The notes beneath the pieces are model-generated. The model was not told the DNA's origin and searched no databases. It worked only from the letters and a program-made list of their open reading frames with translations. The translations under genes and the position numbers were made by a program. From Cafeteria roenbergensis (lineage: Eukaryota > Sar > Bigyra > Bicosoecida > Cafeteriaceae), in NCBI GenBank assembly GCA_008330645.1, contig VLTN01000026.1:186001-250000 (forward strand): DNA of 64,000 nucleotides, in the 5' to 3' direction. Position 1 is the first letter of the stretch; each line of letters begins with the position of its first letter. Below, piece after piece: positions 51,779 to 62,786 of this stretch.

Positions 51779-52621
51779 GGAGCCGGAGGTGGTCCTGGTT
51801 GAGGAGTGCACGGTCTGGGCAAAGGCACGGCGGTGCAGGCGTTGATAGAGTGCTCGGCTCTGCGGGCTGGGCCTGCAACGTTACGGGCCCTGCCTCCTGC
51901 ATGCAGTTGAGCTGTGTTCCCTGCACCTGGCACCCCGTCTCGCCCCTGTGCCTCCCTCGTCTCCCCCCCCCGCGCAAGTCAGTGCCCGAATGTGGGCATT
52001 CGCAGCATGTTCTGCGCGTGCGGCACCGAGACACGGGCTGCGTCTCCCGTCTGCTTGCTTGGCGATGGCTGGCTCTCAAGCTGCCCTCCACGACTCGACG
52101 CGGGAGCCCGTCCTGCTCTGCACCCCTCGCTCGCAGGGGCCCGTTCTCGACGCTGGTTGAGTGGTGCCTGTGCCGCTCTCGCGGATACGCAGCGTGCTCG
52201 GCCACGATCGGGGGCACCCGCCCATCAGGAATCATGCGGCAATACTCGCGGATCATCTCGCCATTGTCAGCTGACGGTCGGCCTGCTGCAACCTGGAGCC
52301 CTTGCGCGCAGCTGTCACGTGAGGCAGTGTCGCTCTTCTCAGTGCGGCCTTTGGCGATGCGTGTGCTGCCGTTCGTCAAGGCAACACGATGGCCATTTGT
52401 GGCGCTCTGACCGCGCGGGCGTGTGATGAGCGCGCAGGTGGAGCAGACTAGGACAAGAATTGGAATACAGGACAAAGGACGACCGGCGCACTCGCCCAAG
52501 GCGCAAGACCGCCACCAGGAGGCAAGCCCGAGACGTCACTGTCGCTGTTGGGACCTGCGACGAATGCCGCTCCGACTTGCAAGCGAGAGGATCTGCTGTG
52601 CTGCAGCCACAACGCAGCCGC
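51779..52621. other. Spacer between the tandem ABC transporters
   Basis: This 843-base spacer holds the 3' end of copy B and the promoter of copy A. It shows no clear similarity by eye to the spacer upstream of copy B, although the coding regions are nearly identical. No gene is supportable. Confidence 0.5.
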
Positions 52622-55600
52622 TCAAGCGGCCTTGCTCCGGAGGCGCCACAGCGCGTAGATGAGGAGGAGGAGCAGCGCGGCGCTCTCGGCCACCATGATG
52701 CCGATGGCGCGGCCGCTGTACTGGGCCTCCAGGCCGTACAGCCCCTCGATGAAGTCCAGCTTGGGAACGTCCTTCTTCAGCACGCCGCCGTCCAGAGCGT
52801 CGATGGTACCGCAAGGGCCACGGGCGTACGACACGACAGGCTCACCCTCGGGGCACACGAACACGGAGGGAATGGCCGCCTCGAGCGCGTACGACTGAGG
52901 GGAGAGGTAGTGGACCCAGATCCAGCCGTCGGGGATGTCGGCGCGGGGAAGGAAGAACCCGGAGAACATGGACGCGACGGCCATGATCACGGACAGGATG
53001 GATGTCATCAGCTGGGGCGTCTCGGCGAGGAAGCCCAGCACAAGGGCGATCATGCTGAAGGAGTTGGCCAGGATGAACACGACGAGGATCATGAACGGCA
53101 CCACCGAGAACGCGTAGCCCACCATGAGGGCGTACACGACGGTGAAGAGCACACTGAAGATGAAGATCCACGGCAGGTTGGCCACGGTGAGCGCGAGGCC
53201 GTAGGCAGTGGGGTCGAAGGTATGCGCGGCCTGCTCCCGGGTGAAGGACGGACGGCGCTTGCCGATGGCAACTGCAGTCGTGTTGGCAGTGATGGCCGAC
53301 ACGAAGATGACGCCCATCACCACGCCTCCGACGAGGCTCATGACGCCAGACTGGGTGTTGTCCTCGATCTGGAAGAATACGCCTCCGGCAATGAGCGCGA
53401 GCATCACGAACAGGACGCAGCGCTTCAGGCCAAACTCGGTGTCGCGGAAGAAGTCGACTGACGCACGCTTGGTCAGCATGGCGAACTGGACGCAGAAGTT
53501 GGGGCGCGAGGCGTCGCCGTGGGCATCAGCGGCAACAGAGGTCTTCGCGAGGCGGCGGCTGTGGCTGTCGCGCTCGATGCCCATCCCGTCGAGAGTCTCG
53601 TCGAGGGTGGCCTTGGCGGCCGACTCGATGAACTTGCCACGGAGCAGCTGGGCGCGCGTGGGCGCGGCAGCGGCAGCGGCGGCCGGCTTGCCTTCAGCAT
53701 GGGCGCCCGCGGCGTCGGTGGAGGCGCGCGATGCGAGCGCGGGCTCCCCTCCAGCCGGCGCGGCAGCCGCCCTGACACCGGCCACCTTGGCATCCGTCTT
53801 GCCCTCCGAGCCGATGACGTCGAGCATGTAGTCGGCGGGGTTCATGCCGTCGGGCAGCGGGTGCGACCCGGGAAGCGACTCGAGGTAGTCCACCATCGTG
53901 CGGGAGCCGGGCCCGAGCGGGCCGTAGTACACGGTGTAGCCGCCGCGGGCCAGGAGCAGCAGGTCGTCCATGGCCGACCACACACCGGCCGAGGGCTGGT
54001 GGAGCGTGCAGACGACGGTGCGGCCGGAGTCGGCCACGCGGCGGATGACGCGGGCCACGTCGCGGGCCTGGGTTGAGCTGAGCGCCGTGGTGGGCTCGTC
54101 GAGGAAGAGGACGGACGGGTCCGCCACCAGCTCCACGCCGATGGTCACGCGCTTGCGCTCGCCGCGGGAGAGGCCCCAGCCTGCCTTCTCGTCTCCGATG
54201 GCGCGGTGCTCCACGGGGCGGAGCTCCAGCAGGTCGAGGGCCTCGTCCACGGCGGCCATGACGTTGGCATGCGTGGCCGCGTGGCCTCGGCGCATCCACG
54301 CGCTGAACTCGAGCGCCTCGCGCACGGTGGCCGTGGCGAGGTGGCGGTCGAACTGCTCGCAGTAGCCCACGCGGGGCCGGAGCTGCGTGGCCGCGATGGC
54401 GGTCCCGCCCAGGATGATGGAGCCCATCACGTGGCCTTGGGTCACGGTGCGCCCGGCCAGGGTGTTGAGCAGCGTGGTCTTGCCAGCGCCACTCTCGCCG
54501 CAGAGGGCGAGGATGCGGCCTGGGCGGGCGACCCCGGAGATGCGGTGGAGGAGGCGCTTGTGGCCGCGGGCGACGGCCCCGGCATCGAGCACTGACGGGT
54601 CGGCTTCAGCCTTCTTGTCGGACTTGGCCTGCTTGGCTGCGGCCTTCTTTGCTGCGGCGCCGACGAGGCGCACGTCGAAGACGAGGTCGCGGAAGGCGAG
54701 CTTCTTGCCGTGGGAGACCTTGCCGGTGGCCCCGGCAGGGGTGGCGGCGCCAGCCACCGGTGCGTCCTTGGCATCCGATGCCCCAGCGGCAGTGGACGCC
54801 TCCACATCACCCGCGGCAGGAGCGGCAGACACGGCGCGGCCGGCAGCGGAGGCGGCAAGCTTGTCCGCAGCCGTCTTACCGGCAAGGCGCCTTTGGGTCC
54901 CGCGAGGCTCGCTGATCACGCGGCAGGCGAACGTGATCGACCCGAGGATGATGATGAGAACGCAGAACGCCCCGATGTAGATGTAGCCGTATGCGATCCA
55001 TTCGTCCTCGGGCTCCACGTCGTACGTCTGGAGGTACACGGTGCCCTTGCGCATCATTGTGCCGGGAGGAGCGCGGGGAACCGGGATGACGGCGTCGTAC
55101 TCGGGCGCGTTGAACTCGTTGATGGCCAGCGCGCGGATCGCCCAGCTGATCGGCGTGAACCAGTAGATGCCCTGCCCGAGGTCGCCCCAGCCGAGGTTGC
55201 TCCGGGTGGCGAGGAAGCCGGAGAAGAGGATGAACAGGGCGATGAAGGGCACCATGCCGGCCAGAGCCACCTCGAGCGACCCTGACACCCACGCCACGAA
55301 GCGGAAGGTCGACGTCATGGCAATCACGAGGAGGAGGATGATGGAGAAGAAGACCGCGAAGCGCTCGCCGGCCTCGGCGAAGCCCACCATGTAGTACATG
55401 GGCGCGCAGAACAGGATCGTCTCCAGCGCCACGATGGGCAAGTACACCAGGGACACCGACAGCGCGTACAGGAAGGGGCGGTACATGTGGTTCACGCGCG
55501 ACTGGCGGTCCACGATGATCTTGTTGTTCAGAGCCACGGGCAGCTCGGCCGCTCCGCCCATGGCGAGCTGGAGGCATGCGAAGAAGATGAGACTGATGCG

Positions 55601-57741
55601 CTGCACGAAGTCGTCCACGCCGAGGCCGGAGAAGAGCGAGCCCACGATGAGGGCAAGAATGATCGCGCGGACGAAGTGGCTCTGCAGGAACTGGATGTCG
55701 CGAACCGTGTTCACAACCTCGCGGTAGGACACGGACGCCGTCTGCGCGAACCCGTTGCGAGCGTAGCTGGCCGCGAAGATGGCGCGAGCCTGCTCCTTGT
55801 CCAGCGGCCCGGTGGAGCTGTTGGACGACAGCAGCGGTGCGTCCGCGGCCGAGTCGTCCTCGCGCACCACATGCGCCACGTAGGCGGCGGCCAGGGAGGG
55901 CGCAGTCAGCGGCACGTCCGAGAGCGGGGCCGAGGCGACGCGGCGCCCGGGCCGGCCGAAGGACTCAGGCTCCGAGCAGACCGCGGCGAGGAACTCCGGG
56001 TCGGACACGTCGTCCTCGCGCTTGAGGCCGAGCTTGCCCTCGAAGAAGGCCGGGGCGTCGGCCACCGGACCGCAGTAGAGGCAGCGCCCGTCGCGGAGCA
56101 GGATCACGTCGTCGAAGAGCTCGAAGAGCTCCTGCGCCGGCTGCTGCAGGGCCGCCACCACCGTGCCGCCCAGCTCCTCGGCGAAGGGCCGCAGCAGCCC
56201 CGACGTGATGGCCTTGGTGCGGGCCGCGTCCAGGCCGTCGCTGAAGGAGTCAAGCATCCACACGCGGGCGGGCCCGACCATGGCCTCGCCCACGGACACG
56301 CGGCGAGCCTCGCCGCCGCTCACGCCGCGGACGGTCTCGGTGCCGAGGCGCGTGTTCATCACATTGTCGAGGCCAATGTGCTTGGCGACCTCCTCGGCGC
56401 TGAGCCCGGTCGGGCCTCCCGGGACGGCGGGCTGCTGGTTGGCGGCGGCGAAGGCCAGGGTCTCGCCCACGGTGAGGAGGCCGAAGTGGTTGTCGAACTG
56501 GGTGGCCATGGAGGCCAGGCGGGGCCAGTGCGCGACCTCGGCGTTGAACTCGGCATCGGCGCCGACGACGCTGAGGCGGGTGGCTCCGCCAGTGACGTGT
56601 GCGCCGGAAACCGGGAGCAGGCTGCCGAGGCGGAGGAGGGTGGACTTGCCAGACCCCGGGTTGCCGATCACCTGCAAGAACCGAAACGCATCAAAAGGCG
56701 AAAAACGCGTCTCTGTCGGGTTGCGGAACGATGCGCTCCGCAAGGCGTGTCGCAGCATGCTCGTTGCCTCTCGCCTCCCAATGGCGTGCGCATTGCAAGC
56801 TGCATGGGCAGCAGGGAAGCGCGGGCAGCAGCCCCGCGCGCGCATCAGACTGGGGAGGCAGCATCTGCCCCGTGGCGCAGGTCGGTGGCCAACTTCGGAA
56901 ACCACGGCACATGCCGGCTGTGGAGGTGGCTTCAAAGACCGAGCCCCGGTGCCATTGCCCCATCATTCTGCCGGGATCCCGCGGCCGGGGGCGGGTGGTG
57001 GCAGGCGGGGCCCCTTGCGCCACGGGGGGCAAGCCTCCACGCCAGAAGGTGCGCGTCGCCACGACTTTGGAAGAAAGCCGCGCGGGCTTGCCTCCCCCGC
57101 CTTTGCGGCCACGCCGCCCCAGGGGCGCAGGCGGGACCGTTTCAAGCGAATCAAGTGCTGGGCAACTCGAGAAGAGGGCTGGGGAGGGCGGTCCCGCGCA
57201 CGGGGGCGCCCCTGGGCGCAAGCGCGCGGGAGCAAAGAGTCCCCCGACGGAAAAGTTGTTTTCCCGCCCGGCTGAGCTGGCGTCACCGCCCCGCTTCCGG
57301 CCCAGGCAAACCCAGCAGCCACCCCAGCCGCTAGAGGTGGGCGTACCAGTCAGCGCGTTCTGAACCGGTGGATCCAGCATTGCTGGGGCGAGCAAGGGGG
57401 TGGCTGCGGAGGAACTCGCGCTCCGCCACGGAGCCACGTGCCACGCGGAGCTCGAGCAAGCAGTGCCCTCGGGACTCCCGCCACGGGAACGACACAGGCT
57501 CTCTCGGTCCCGTGGCGGCATGGTGCGATACCGCGGTGCAAGTTCTCACGATGGTCAGACGGCCGGGGCGCGCCTTGGCGTGCACGTCCTCGAGCAGCGG
57601 GGCGGGCTTCGAAGCGCAACGACCCGCAGGCTTCGACCCGGTCACGGACACGCCATCCCAAACAACCTCAACCTGAGGGAGGGCCTTGCCATGGGCAGAC
57701 CGAATGGCCTGAAAAGCGGCGAGCGCTGACGGGCTCTCCAT
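52622..57741 (-). CDS. Full-size PDR/ABCG transporter, copy B, two exons
   Basis: This is the tandem paralogue of copy A. Exon 1 (57741-57550) encodes 64 residues, MESPSALAAFQAIRSAHG through PLLEDVHAKARPGRLTI; the intron is 878 bases (GTGAGA...TTGCAG), more than twice that of copy A; exon 2 (56671-52622) starts VIGNPGSGKST. Total 1,413 residues. NBD1 and NBD2 are virtually identical to copy A at DNA level, including the serine in place of the NBD1 Walker B glutamate and the LSRGE signature of NBD2. Differences cluster in transmembrane segments (for example FSIILLLVIAMTSTFRFVAW here against LCITLIMVICMTATFRWIAW in A), in the TMD1-NBD2 linker, and after NBD2 (GSEGKTDAKVAG against GSQVANTELRGG). 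Exon 1 is clearly more diverged than the NBDs. Function is presumably export with a different substrate range, which is inference. Confidence 0.95.
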
Positions 57742-58214
57742 GCTTTCGACACCTCGAAAGGCGGAGTGCCAACCATCGCGCGTCGTCTCGGGTTGCGGAA
57801 AAACTTGCTGCTCTGCTGCCGGGCTCTCTGCATCAGGCTCTGCTGCGCAACGCTCTTCACAAATTGCGCGCACGCTGGGAATCGCTGAGCCGCGCCCGCA
57901 CGTCCGTTCCATTCAGCGACCGCCGGGACAACACTGGGGGAGGCGACCTGTGACTGTGCAGGTCAGCAGCGGCAGGGTGCCCGCGCGGCCCAACGCGTTT
58001 GCGACGCTCACACATCCGTTGGTTCAAGCGCACGCACACAAGAGAAGCCACATCGAAGCAGAGCGCCAACCGCTATGCCAGGCACAAGAGCCCCGCAACA
58101 CACAGGCACCGCGGCGCGACCGGATGGCGATGGCCAACGAGGCACTGCCGCCTCACAACGTTGCTAGCAAAAAAAATCTGGCCCGCGCTCCCACGCGCGT
58201 GGCCCGAAACACTA
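57742..58214. other. Spacer upstream of ABC copy B
   Basis: This 473-base spacer lies between the start of ABC copy B and the stop of the ankyrin gene, both on the minus strand. It is presumably the promoter of copy B and the 3' end of the ankyrin transcript. It includes a short A run near 58169. No gene is supportable. Confidence 0.5.
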
Positions 58215-61200
58215 CTAGTGGAGGCGACCTAAATCCAGCTCCCTCGCTTGCGCCATTGCGTCCGAGGAGCCTTCGTCGTCCTCGAGGCCGTCGTGCGGAT
58301 CAAGCTCGTGCACGACGGAGGACTTTGCGCTGACGGGGTCGTCATCACTGGTACGCGGGTGCCTCTTCACAAGCTCCCGGCGCCGAGCCTGCGCAGCCAC
58401 CGATGCACTCCGCTGCATCCGCAGCCGCGCCGCAGCAGTCGCCGTGGACCCGAGGCGCTTGCCGTCGCACACGTCGCCCAGAAACTCGATGCCTGTGGCG
58501 TCTGCCACGATCCCGCCGGTGGCAAGAATGGCGACCCGGCTGACCTGCCCGCATAGGCCTTCAGCTTCCAGCTCGTCCTCGGCCAGCGCGACACAGCAGC
58601 AACACGGGGGGCATCCCTCTTCGTCGTCTTCCTCGTCGAGCAGCTCGAACCCTCGGTCGGCCGCAGCCATTTCCGCGTCGCGCAGCATCTCCTGCCGATA
58701 CGCCTCACGCTGCTCCGGGGTTGCTGTGGCAACAGCTCGCTCCTCCACCCCGGCCCCAAATCCACGGGGATCGCCCACTTGGTCGGTGCAGGCCCCGCAG
58801 CACAAGGCCGCTGCGGCAGCTCCGGCTGAACGCTGCACCAGGCGACCCACGGCGCCAACCCACGCAAAGTTGTCCGCAAGGGGCACGTCGGGCTGGTGCA
58901 CAGCAGCCCGGTCCAGTAGCTCCTCGTGGAGACGCTGCCGCACCGCCTCGGAGTACTCGAACACCTCGCGCGGGCTGAGCCCCGCTCTGGCCAGCTCGCG
59001 ACGCCCCACCGTGTTGAAGTCGTTGGCAGAGCGAAGGGACTCGATGTTGGCCAGGCGGTCGGCCAGTGCCTGCAGACCGAATCGCTTCACAATGTCCCAC
59101 ACGTCAGCAGGCAGGCCGAACGCAAGCTCAAACTCGAGCACACGATCGTCGTCGTCCTCAGGGTCTGCGCCAAGGCGGCCGGCTTCGTCGACCAGGACGC
59201 CAAGCCGCGCATCGTCGGCCAGTGCGCTTCCCTCCAAAGGGCTCATCGGGCGACCGCCTGCGGGCAGCGCGCCCGCTGCGGAGGCTCCATCAGACGCAGA
59301 CCCATGCCGCAAGCCAGCTCCGCTGGACTCGTCGCCGTCCCCTCCTCCTCTGATACCGCTCGCGCTGCCTCCGTCGCCGGCGGCTGACCTGGACTTGCTT
59401 CTGCGCTGCCCCACCGCAGCCGCTGCTAACCTGTCGGCCCGTTGCACCGGGTCCGCTCGCAGCAGCAGGCGGGTCACGCCAAAGCTCCCGTGCGACACTG
59501 CAACGTCAAAGGCCTTGTCGCCCACGCCATCCCGCGCTCTGACGTCGCATCCCCGCCGGATCAGCTCTCGAACCATTCCTGCAAGGTCGAGCCTCGCCGC
59601 ACGCATCAGGGGGGTCTCCCCGGACGGGGATGCCAGCTCAATGTCCGCGCCGGCGTCGAGGAGCACCTTCACCACCGACGGGAGCTTGACCTCGATGGCG
59701 GCCAGGAGCAACGTGTCGCCGCTGCCGTCGGCCGCGTCCACGTCCGACCCTGCGGCCAGGAGCAGCCGGGCGACCGGGTCGTGCCTGGACCGGATCGCGT
59801 GGTGGAGCGCGGTCATGCCGGCATCGTCGGCCACATGCACGGAGGCCCCGGCGTTGAGCAGCAGCTCAACTGCGGCCACGTCGCCGCTCGCCGAGCACAC
59901 CATGAGCGCCGTGCGGCCCGACGCACAGTCCTGCATGTCGGGCGACAGCCCCGATCGGAGCAACCGCTGCAGCGCAGCGTGATCCGCACACTGAGCTGCA
60001 GAATGAAAAGCAGCACACTCAGCAGAGTCCACTTCGCGACGGGGGCCGCGAGCCCGAGACCGAGCGGCGCCATTCGCGCCGCCTTGCCCGGGGCTTCGCC
60101 CGGCGTCGTCTGAGCCAGCTGACTGCAGGTCTGCTGCGGCATCGCTGCCGTCGCCGTCTCCGCGATCCACCCACGGCCAGGGACCCTCACCGTCGCGGCG
60201 GTCATGGGCCTCCACGCCTGAAAGTGGGGATAGCTGCATCGATGATGCTTCGACGCCGCTTCGCGCGTTGGCGTTGTCCCTAGCTCTGGCGCTTCGACCG
60301 TCTGCGCCTCCAGGCTTGGATCCCATGACGTCGGCATCGTCCTGGAATCGGCTAGCTGACGTGCCAGCGCCCCCAGCTGCGTCCTGACCGCTCGCGGCAC
60401 GCCGCGCTGCAGACGGTCGACCGGCTGATGCCGAGACGGTGATACCGCCAGTCTGCTTGCCTGCGGGCGAGCGCCGGCCGCGGAGCTTAGAGTCTCCTGC
60501 TGCGCCAGAAGCCTCCACGGCACGGCTGTCACTTGGTTGGCGACCCGAGCCCACCCGAGAGCGTCCCGATTCACCTACGCGGGCCGCGCCTGCATCGCTG
60601 GGCGTCCTCTCTGACTCCCAAGGCATGCTCGCCGGATCGGCGGCTGCGGGACCCACGGAGCCCGCCAGGCTTCGCGATGGCAGCGCGAGGCTCTCCCGGG
60701 TCCGCTCCATCGGCGACGGGGCAACCTGCACAGACCCTGCCGCGAAAACGCTCCACCTGTCTTTGCCAGGGCTTGCTAGGTGCCGGGAGAACCGGCCCGG
60801 CATGCCTGCGGGGCTGCTCCCAATTCTGCCCGCGCCGTTTGCAAGCGCCAAAGTTGAGTCCTCCCCCCGTGCCGCTTCGCCCAAGAAGGGGCGGGCCCGG
60901 CGGGCACTGCGCACGTCCGCGGGCGACCCTTCGTCGGTGAGGACAGTGCCGCTCAGATCGCCTGTCGGCACTGTCAAGCTGGCGGCGGCCGCCCCCCGCA
61001 GCCGCTCGTACAGCGCGGCTGCTGACTCACACGGGCCATCGTTGCGCACACGCACGACTGTGATGGCCCCGCCTTGGCGCCGCTTTGCCCGCCTGCTGCG
61101 GCTGGAGTGCGCCGTTCGCGTCCCCGACACGGTCGAGCGTCCTGCAAGCGAGCCGTCCTGCCGCCCGTCGCGTTTGGGCGTTCCCGATGCCCAGCCAGCG

Positions 61201-61592
61201 CCAACCGACTCTGAAGTGCGCCCACTGTCCATTTCCCGGAGCCTCGGCTGCCTTCTCGGGCGGGCGGCAGACTCTGGGCCCGTTGGGCGCTCCGCCGCGT
61301 AAGCTCGAGTCGACGCGGCCGACCCCAGGCCCGTCGCGTCGTTGAGCGTTTCCTTCGGGCTTGTAGAGCGCGCAGGAGGGGGGCTTGTTGCCCCTTGGTG
61401 TCGCGCTCGGGGCCGGCGCCAGGGCTCGGCGGCTCCGGCAGCCGGCCGCGGCGGCGAGTGCGCTTGCGCGGAATCGGGCGCCGGCAGACGATCAGCGCCT
61501 GGCGCCGCCGGTTCGAGCTGGCCCGAGCCAGTCGATTGCTCGCTGCGACTTGGGAGGCACGAGCTTGCGTCTGGGGAGGACCGCAGGGCCAT
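58215..61592 (-). CDS. Ankyrin-repeat protein with SAM-like segment and cysteine cluster
   Basis: This encodes 1,125 residues from the ATG at 61592 to a TAG. The first 515 residues are basic, serine/arginine-rich and probably disordered. About six ankyrin repeats follow at roughly 519-705, with the typical GRTALMVCSASGDVAAVELL, GMTALHHAIRSRHDPVARLL and GETPLMRAARLDLAGMVREL helix-turn-helix units; these bind protein partners. A second ordered stretch near 820-900 (VWDIVKRFGLQALADRL, NDFNTVGRRELARAGLSPRE) is helical and resembles a SAM-type domain, though weakly. Downstream are cysteine groups (ALCCGACTDQ and GCPPCCCC near residue 994) that could be palmitoylated or bind metal, an acidic EEDDEE run, and a charged C-terminus. 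It is a scaffold-type protein of unknown partner. An upstream exon is possible. Confidence 0.82.
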   Translation of the reverse strand: MALRSSPDASSCLPSRSEQSTGSGQLEPAAPGADRLPAPDSAQAHSPPRPAAGAAEPWRRPRARHQGATSPPPARSTSPKETLNDATGLGSAASTRAYAAERPTGPESAARPRRQPRLREMDSGRTSESVGAGWASGTPKRDGRQDGSLAGRSTVSGTRTAHSSRSRRAKRRQGGAITVVRVRNDGPCESAAALYERLRGAAAASLTVPTGDLSGTVLTDEGSPADVRSARRARPFLGEAARGEDSTLALANGAGRIGSSPAGMPGRFSRHLASPGKDRWSVFAAGSVQVAPSPMERTRESLALPSRSLAGSVGPAAADPASMPWESERTPSDAGAARVGESGRSRVGSGRQPSDSRAVEASGAAGDSKLRGRRSPAGKQTGGITVSASAGRPSAARRAASGQDAAGGAGTSASRFQDDADVMGSKPGGADGRSARARDNANARSGVEASSMQLSPLSGVEAHDRRDGEGPWPWVDRGDGDGSDAAADLQSAGSDDAGRSPGQGGANGAARSRARGPRREVDSAECAAFHSAAQCADHAALQRLLRSGLSPDMQDCASGRTALMVCSASGDVAAVELLLNAGASVHVADDAGMTALHHAIRSRHDPVARLLLAAGSDVDAADGSGDTLLLAAIEVKLPSVVKVLLDAGADIELASPSGETPLMRAARLDLAGMVRELIRRGCDVRARDGVGDKAFDVAVSHGSFGVTRLLLRADPVQRADRLAAAAVGQRRSKSRSAAGDGGSASGIRGGGDGDESSGAGLRHGSASDGASAAGALPAGGRPMSPLEGSALADDARLGVLVDEAGRLGADPEDDDDRVLEFELAFGLPADVWDIVKRFGLQALADRLANIESLRSANDFNTVGRRELARAGLSPREVFEYSEAVRQRLHEELLDRAAVHQPDVPLADNFAWVGAVGRLVQRSAGAAAAALCCGACTDQVGDPRGFGAGVEERAVATATPEQREAYRQEMLRDAEMAAADRGFELLDEEDDEEGCPPCCCCVALAEDELEAEGLCGQVSRVAILATGGIVADATGIEFLGDVCDGKRLGSTATAAARLRMQRSASVAAQARRRELVKRHPRTSDDDPVSAKSSVVHELDPHDGLEDDEGSSDAMAQARELDLGRLH

Positions 61593-62786
61593 CCGGATCG
61601 GCTGCCGCGGGGGGGTCGTCCGACCGGTTGCCGACTGGGGCGACTTGAAGGCGGCCGATGCAGTCGTCAGCGTTTGCCAGCCAGCCGGTGCCGCTCGCGA
61701 GGCCGCGCCCTGCTGAAGCGACAGGCGCCGACGAGCCTGCCCGCTCGCTGCCCAGCCTTCTTGCCTGCGGCACAGGTGCGCAGCGCGAGGGGGGGCCGAG
61801 GGGGGAAGTCACTTTGGGATGCGAAGTCGAGACATTGCCTGTCAAGCCGGCGCGTGCTGCGACCTCTCACTGCCACGGCGAGCGCAGCGACCGCCGACCC
61901 CCTCAGCCCGCGGGGAGAGGCGAGGGAGCCACCAAGCGTTCCCGACGCCCGTGGGCCCCTCGGTCCCCGGCCCCTCGCCCGTGCACCCATGGGGGCCGGG
62001 TGGCGCGGCCGCGCGCTCAGGTCCGCGAGGGTGCGCAGCATTGACGCGCGGGCAAGCGTTTGGTTGCGCATGCTGTGGGGCCTTCCGCTTCCCTGACGCG
62101 GCGGCCTCCCAACACACGCGATTCTCACCGGCTGAGTCGCAATGTGCCTGGCCAGGGCACGCCAAGGCGAGGTTCGGTTCCGCGCAGAGGTGCCCGACGC
62201 CCCGGCTTCGCGCAGGGGCTCCTTCTTGACCCGGTCGCGATCGATCACGCGCCGGCGAACACGTGCCGTGTCCCGGCGGCAGAGCCCGAGGCGACGCCCT
62301 GCGACGGCGACGACCTCATTGCCCGACGGCATCCGACGCAAGCGCGGGCGCCGCACCGGCGGGCATGGCGCTGGGTGTCGGGTCTGCCGTCGCCACGCAC
62401 GACGGCTCCATCACAGGTGTGAGTTGGCGCGAAGTTGCTGCATCGGCCCCCCTGCGCGCGCGGCAGCAGCTCGCTGCCAGGGCAAGCCCGCCAACAGCGC
62501 CCGCGAGGCGTCGCTCCGGAGCGGCACGCACGGCCAATGAGGGGGTATGCCCATCTCGTGCGTCCTGGGCGGTGCGCATCGCTTCCAGGCGGCGCCGTCA
62601 GCCGCTGGGACTGGGGCCGGCAAGCGCAGCAACCAGACCCCCTCGCTCGAGCCCCTGCGTTCTGAGGCCTGCCGTGGCGACCAACCACGGGCGCCGCATA
62701 CTTCCCAAGCCGGGCACGCGCTGCCAGTACCCGCGGTCGCTCTTCCCATCCCGCGTCTGCCCTGCGGCTGCCGCGCGATCACGCAG
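61593..62786. other. Divergent spacer between the ankyrin gene and the edge gene
   Basis: This 1.2 kb spacer is between divergent genes. A short ATG frame at 62365 (MALGVGSAVATHDGSI) that ends next to GTGTGAGT at 62417-62424 could be a first exon of the edge gene, but this is weak. One octamer copy spans 62279-62286. The other frames look like chance. Confidence 0.4.

Noticed and set aside
50204-57334. 442- and 615-codon plus-strand frames opposite the ABC transporters
   Set aside because: They are antisense to conserved NBD/TMD coding sequence, and duplicated only because the transporters are duplicated.
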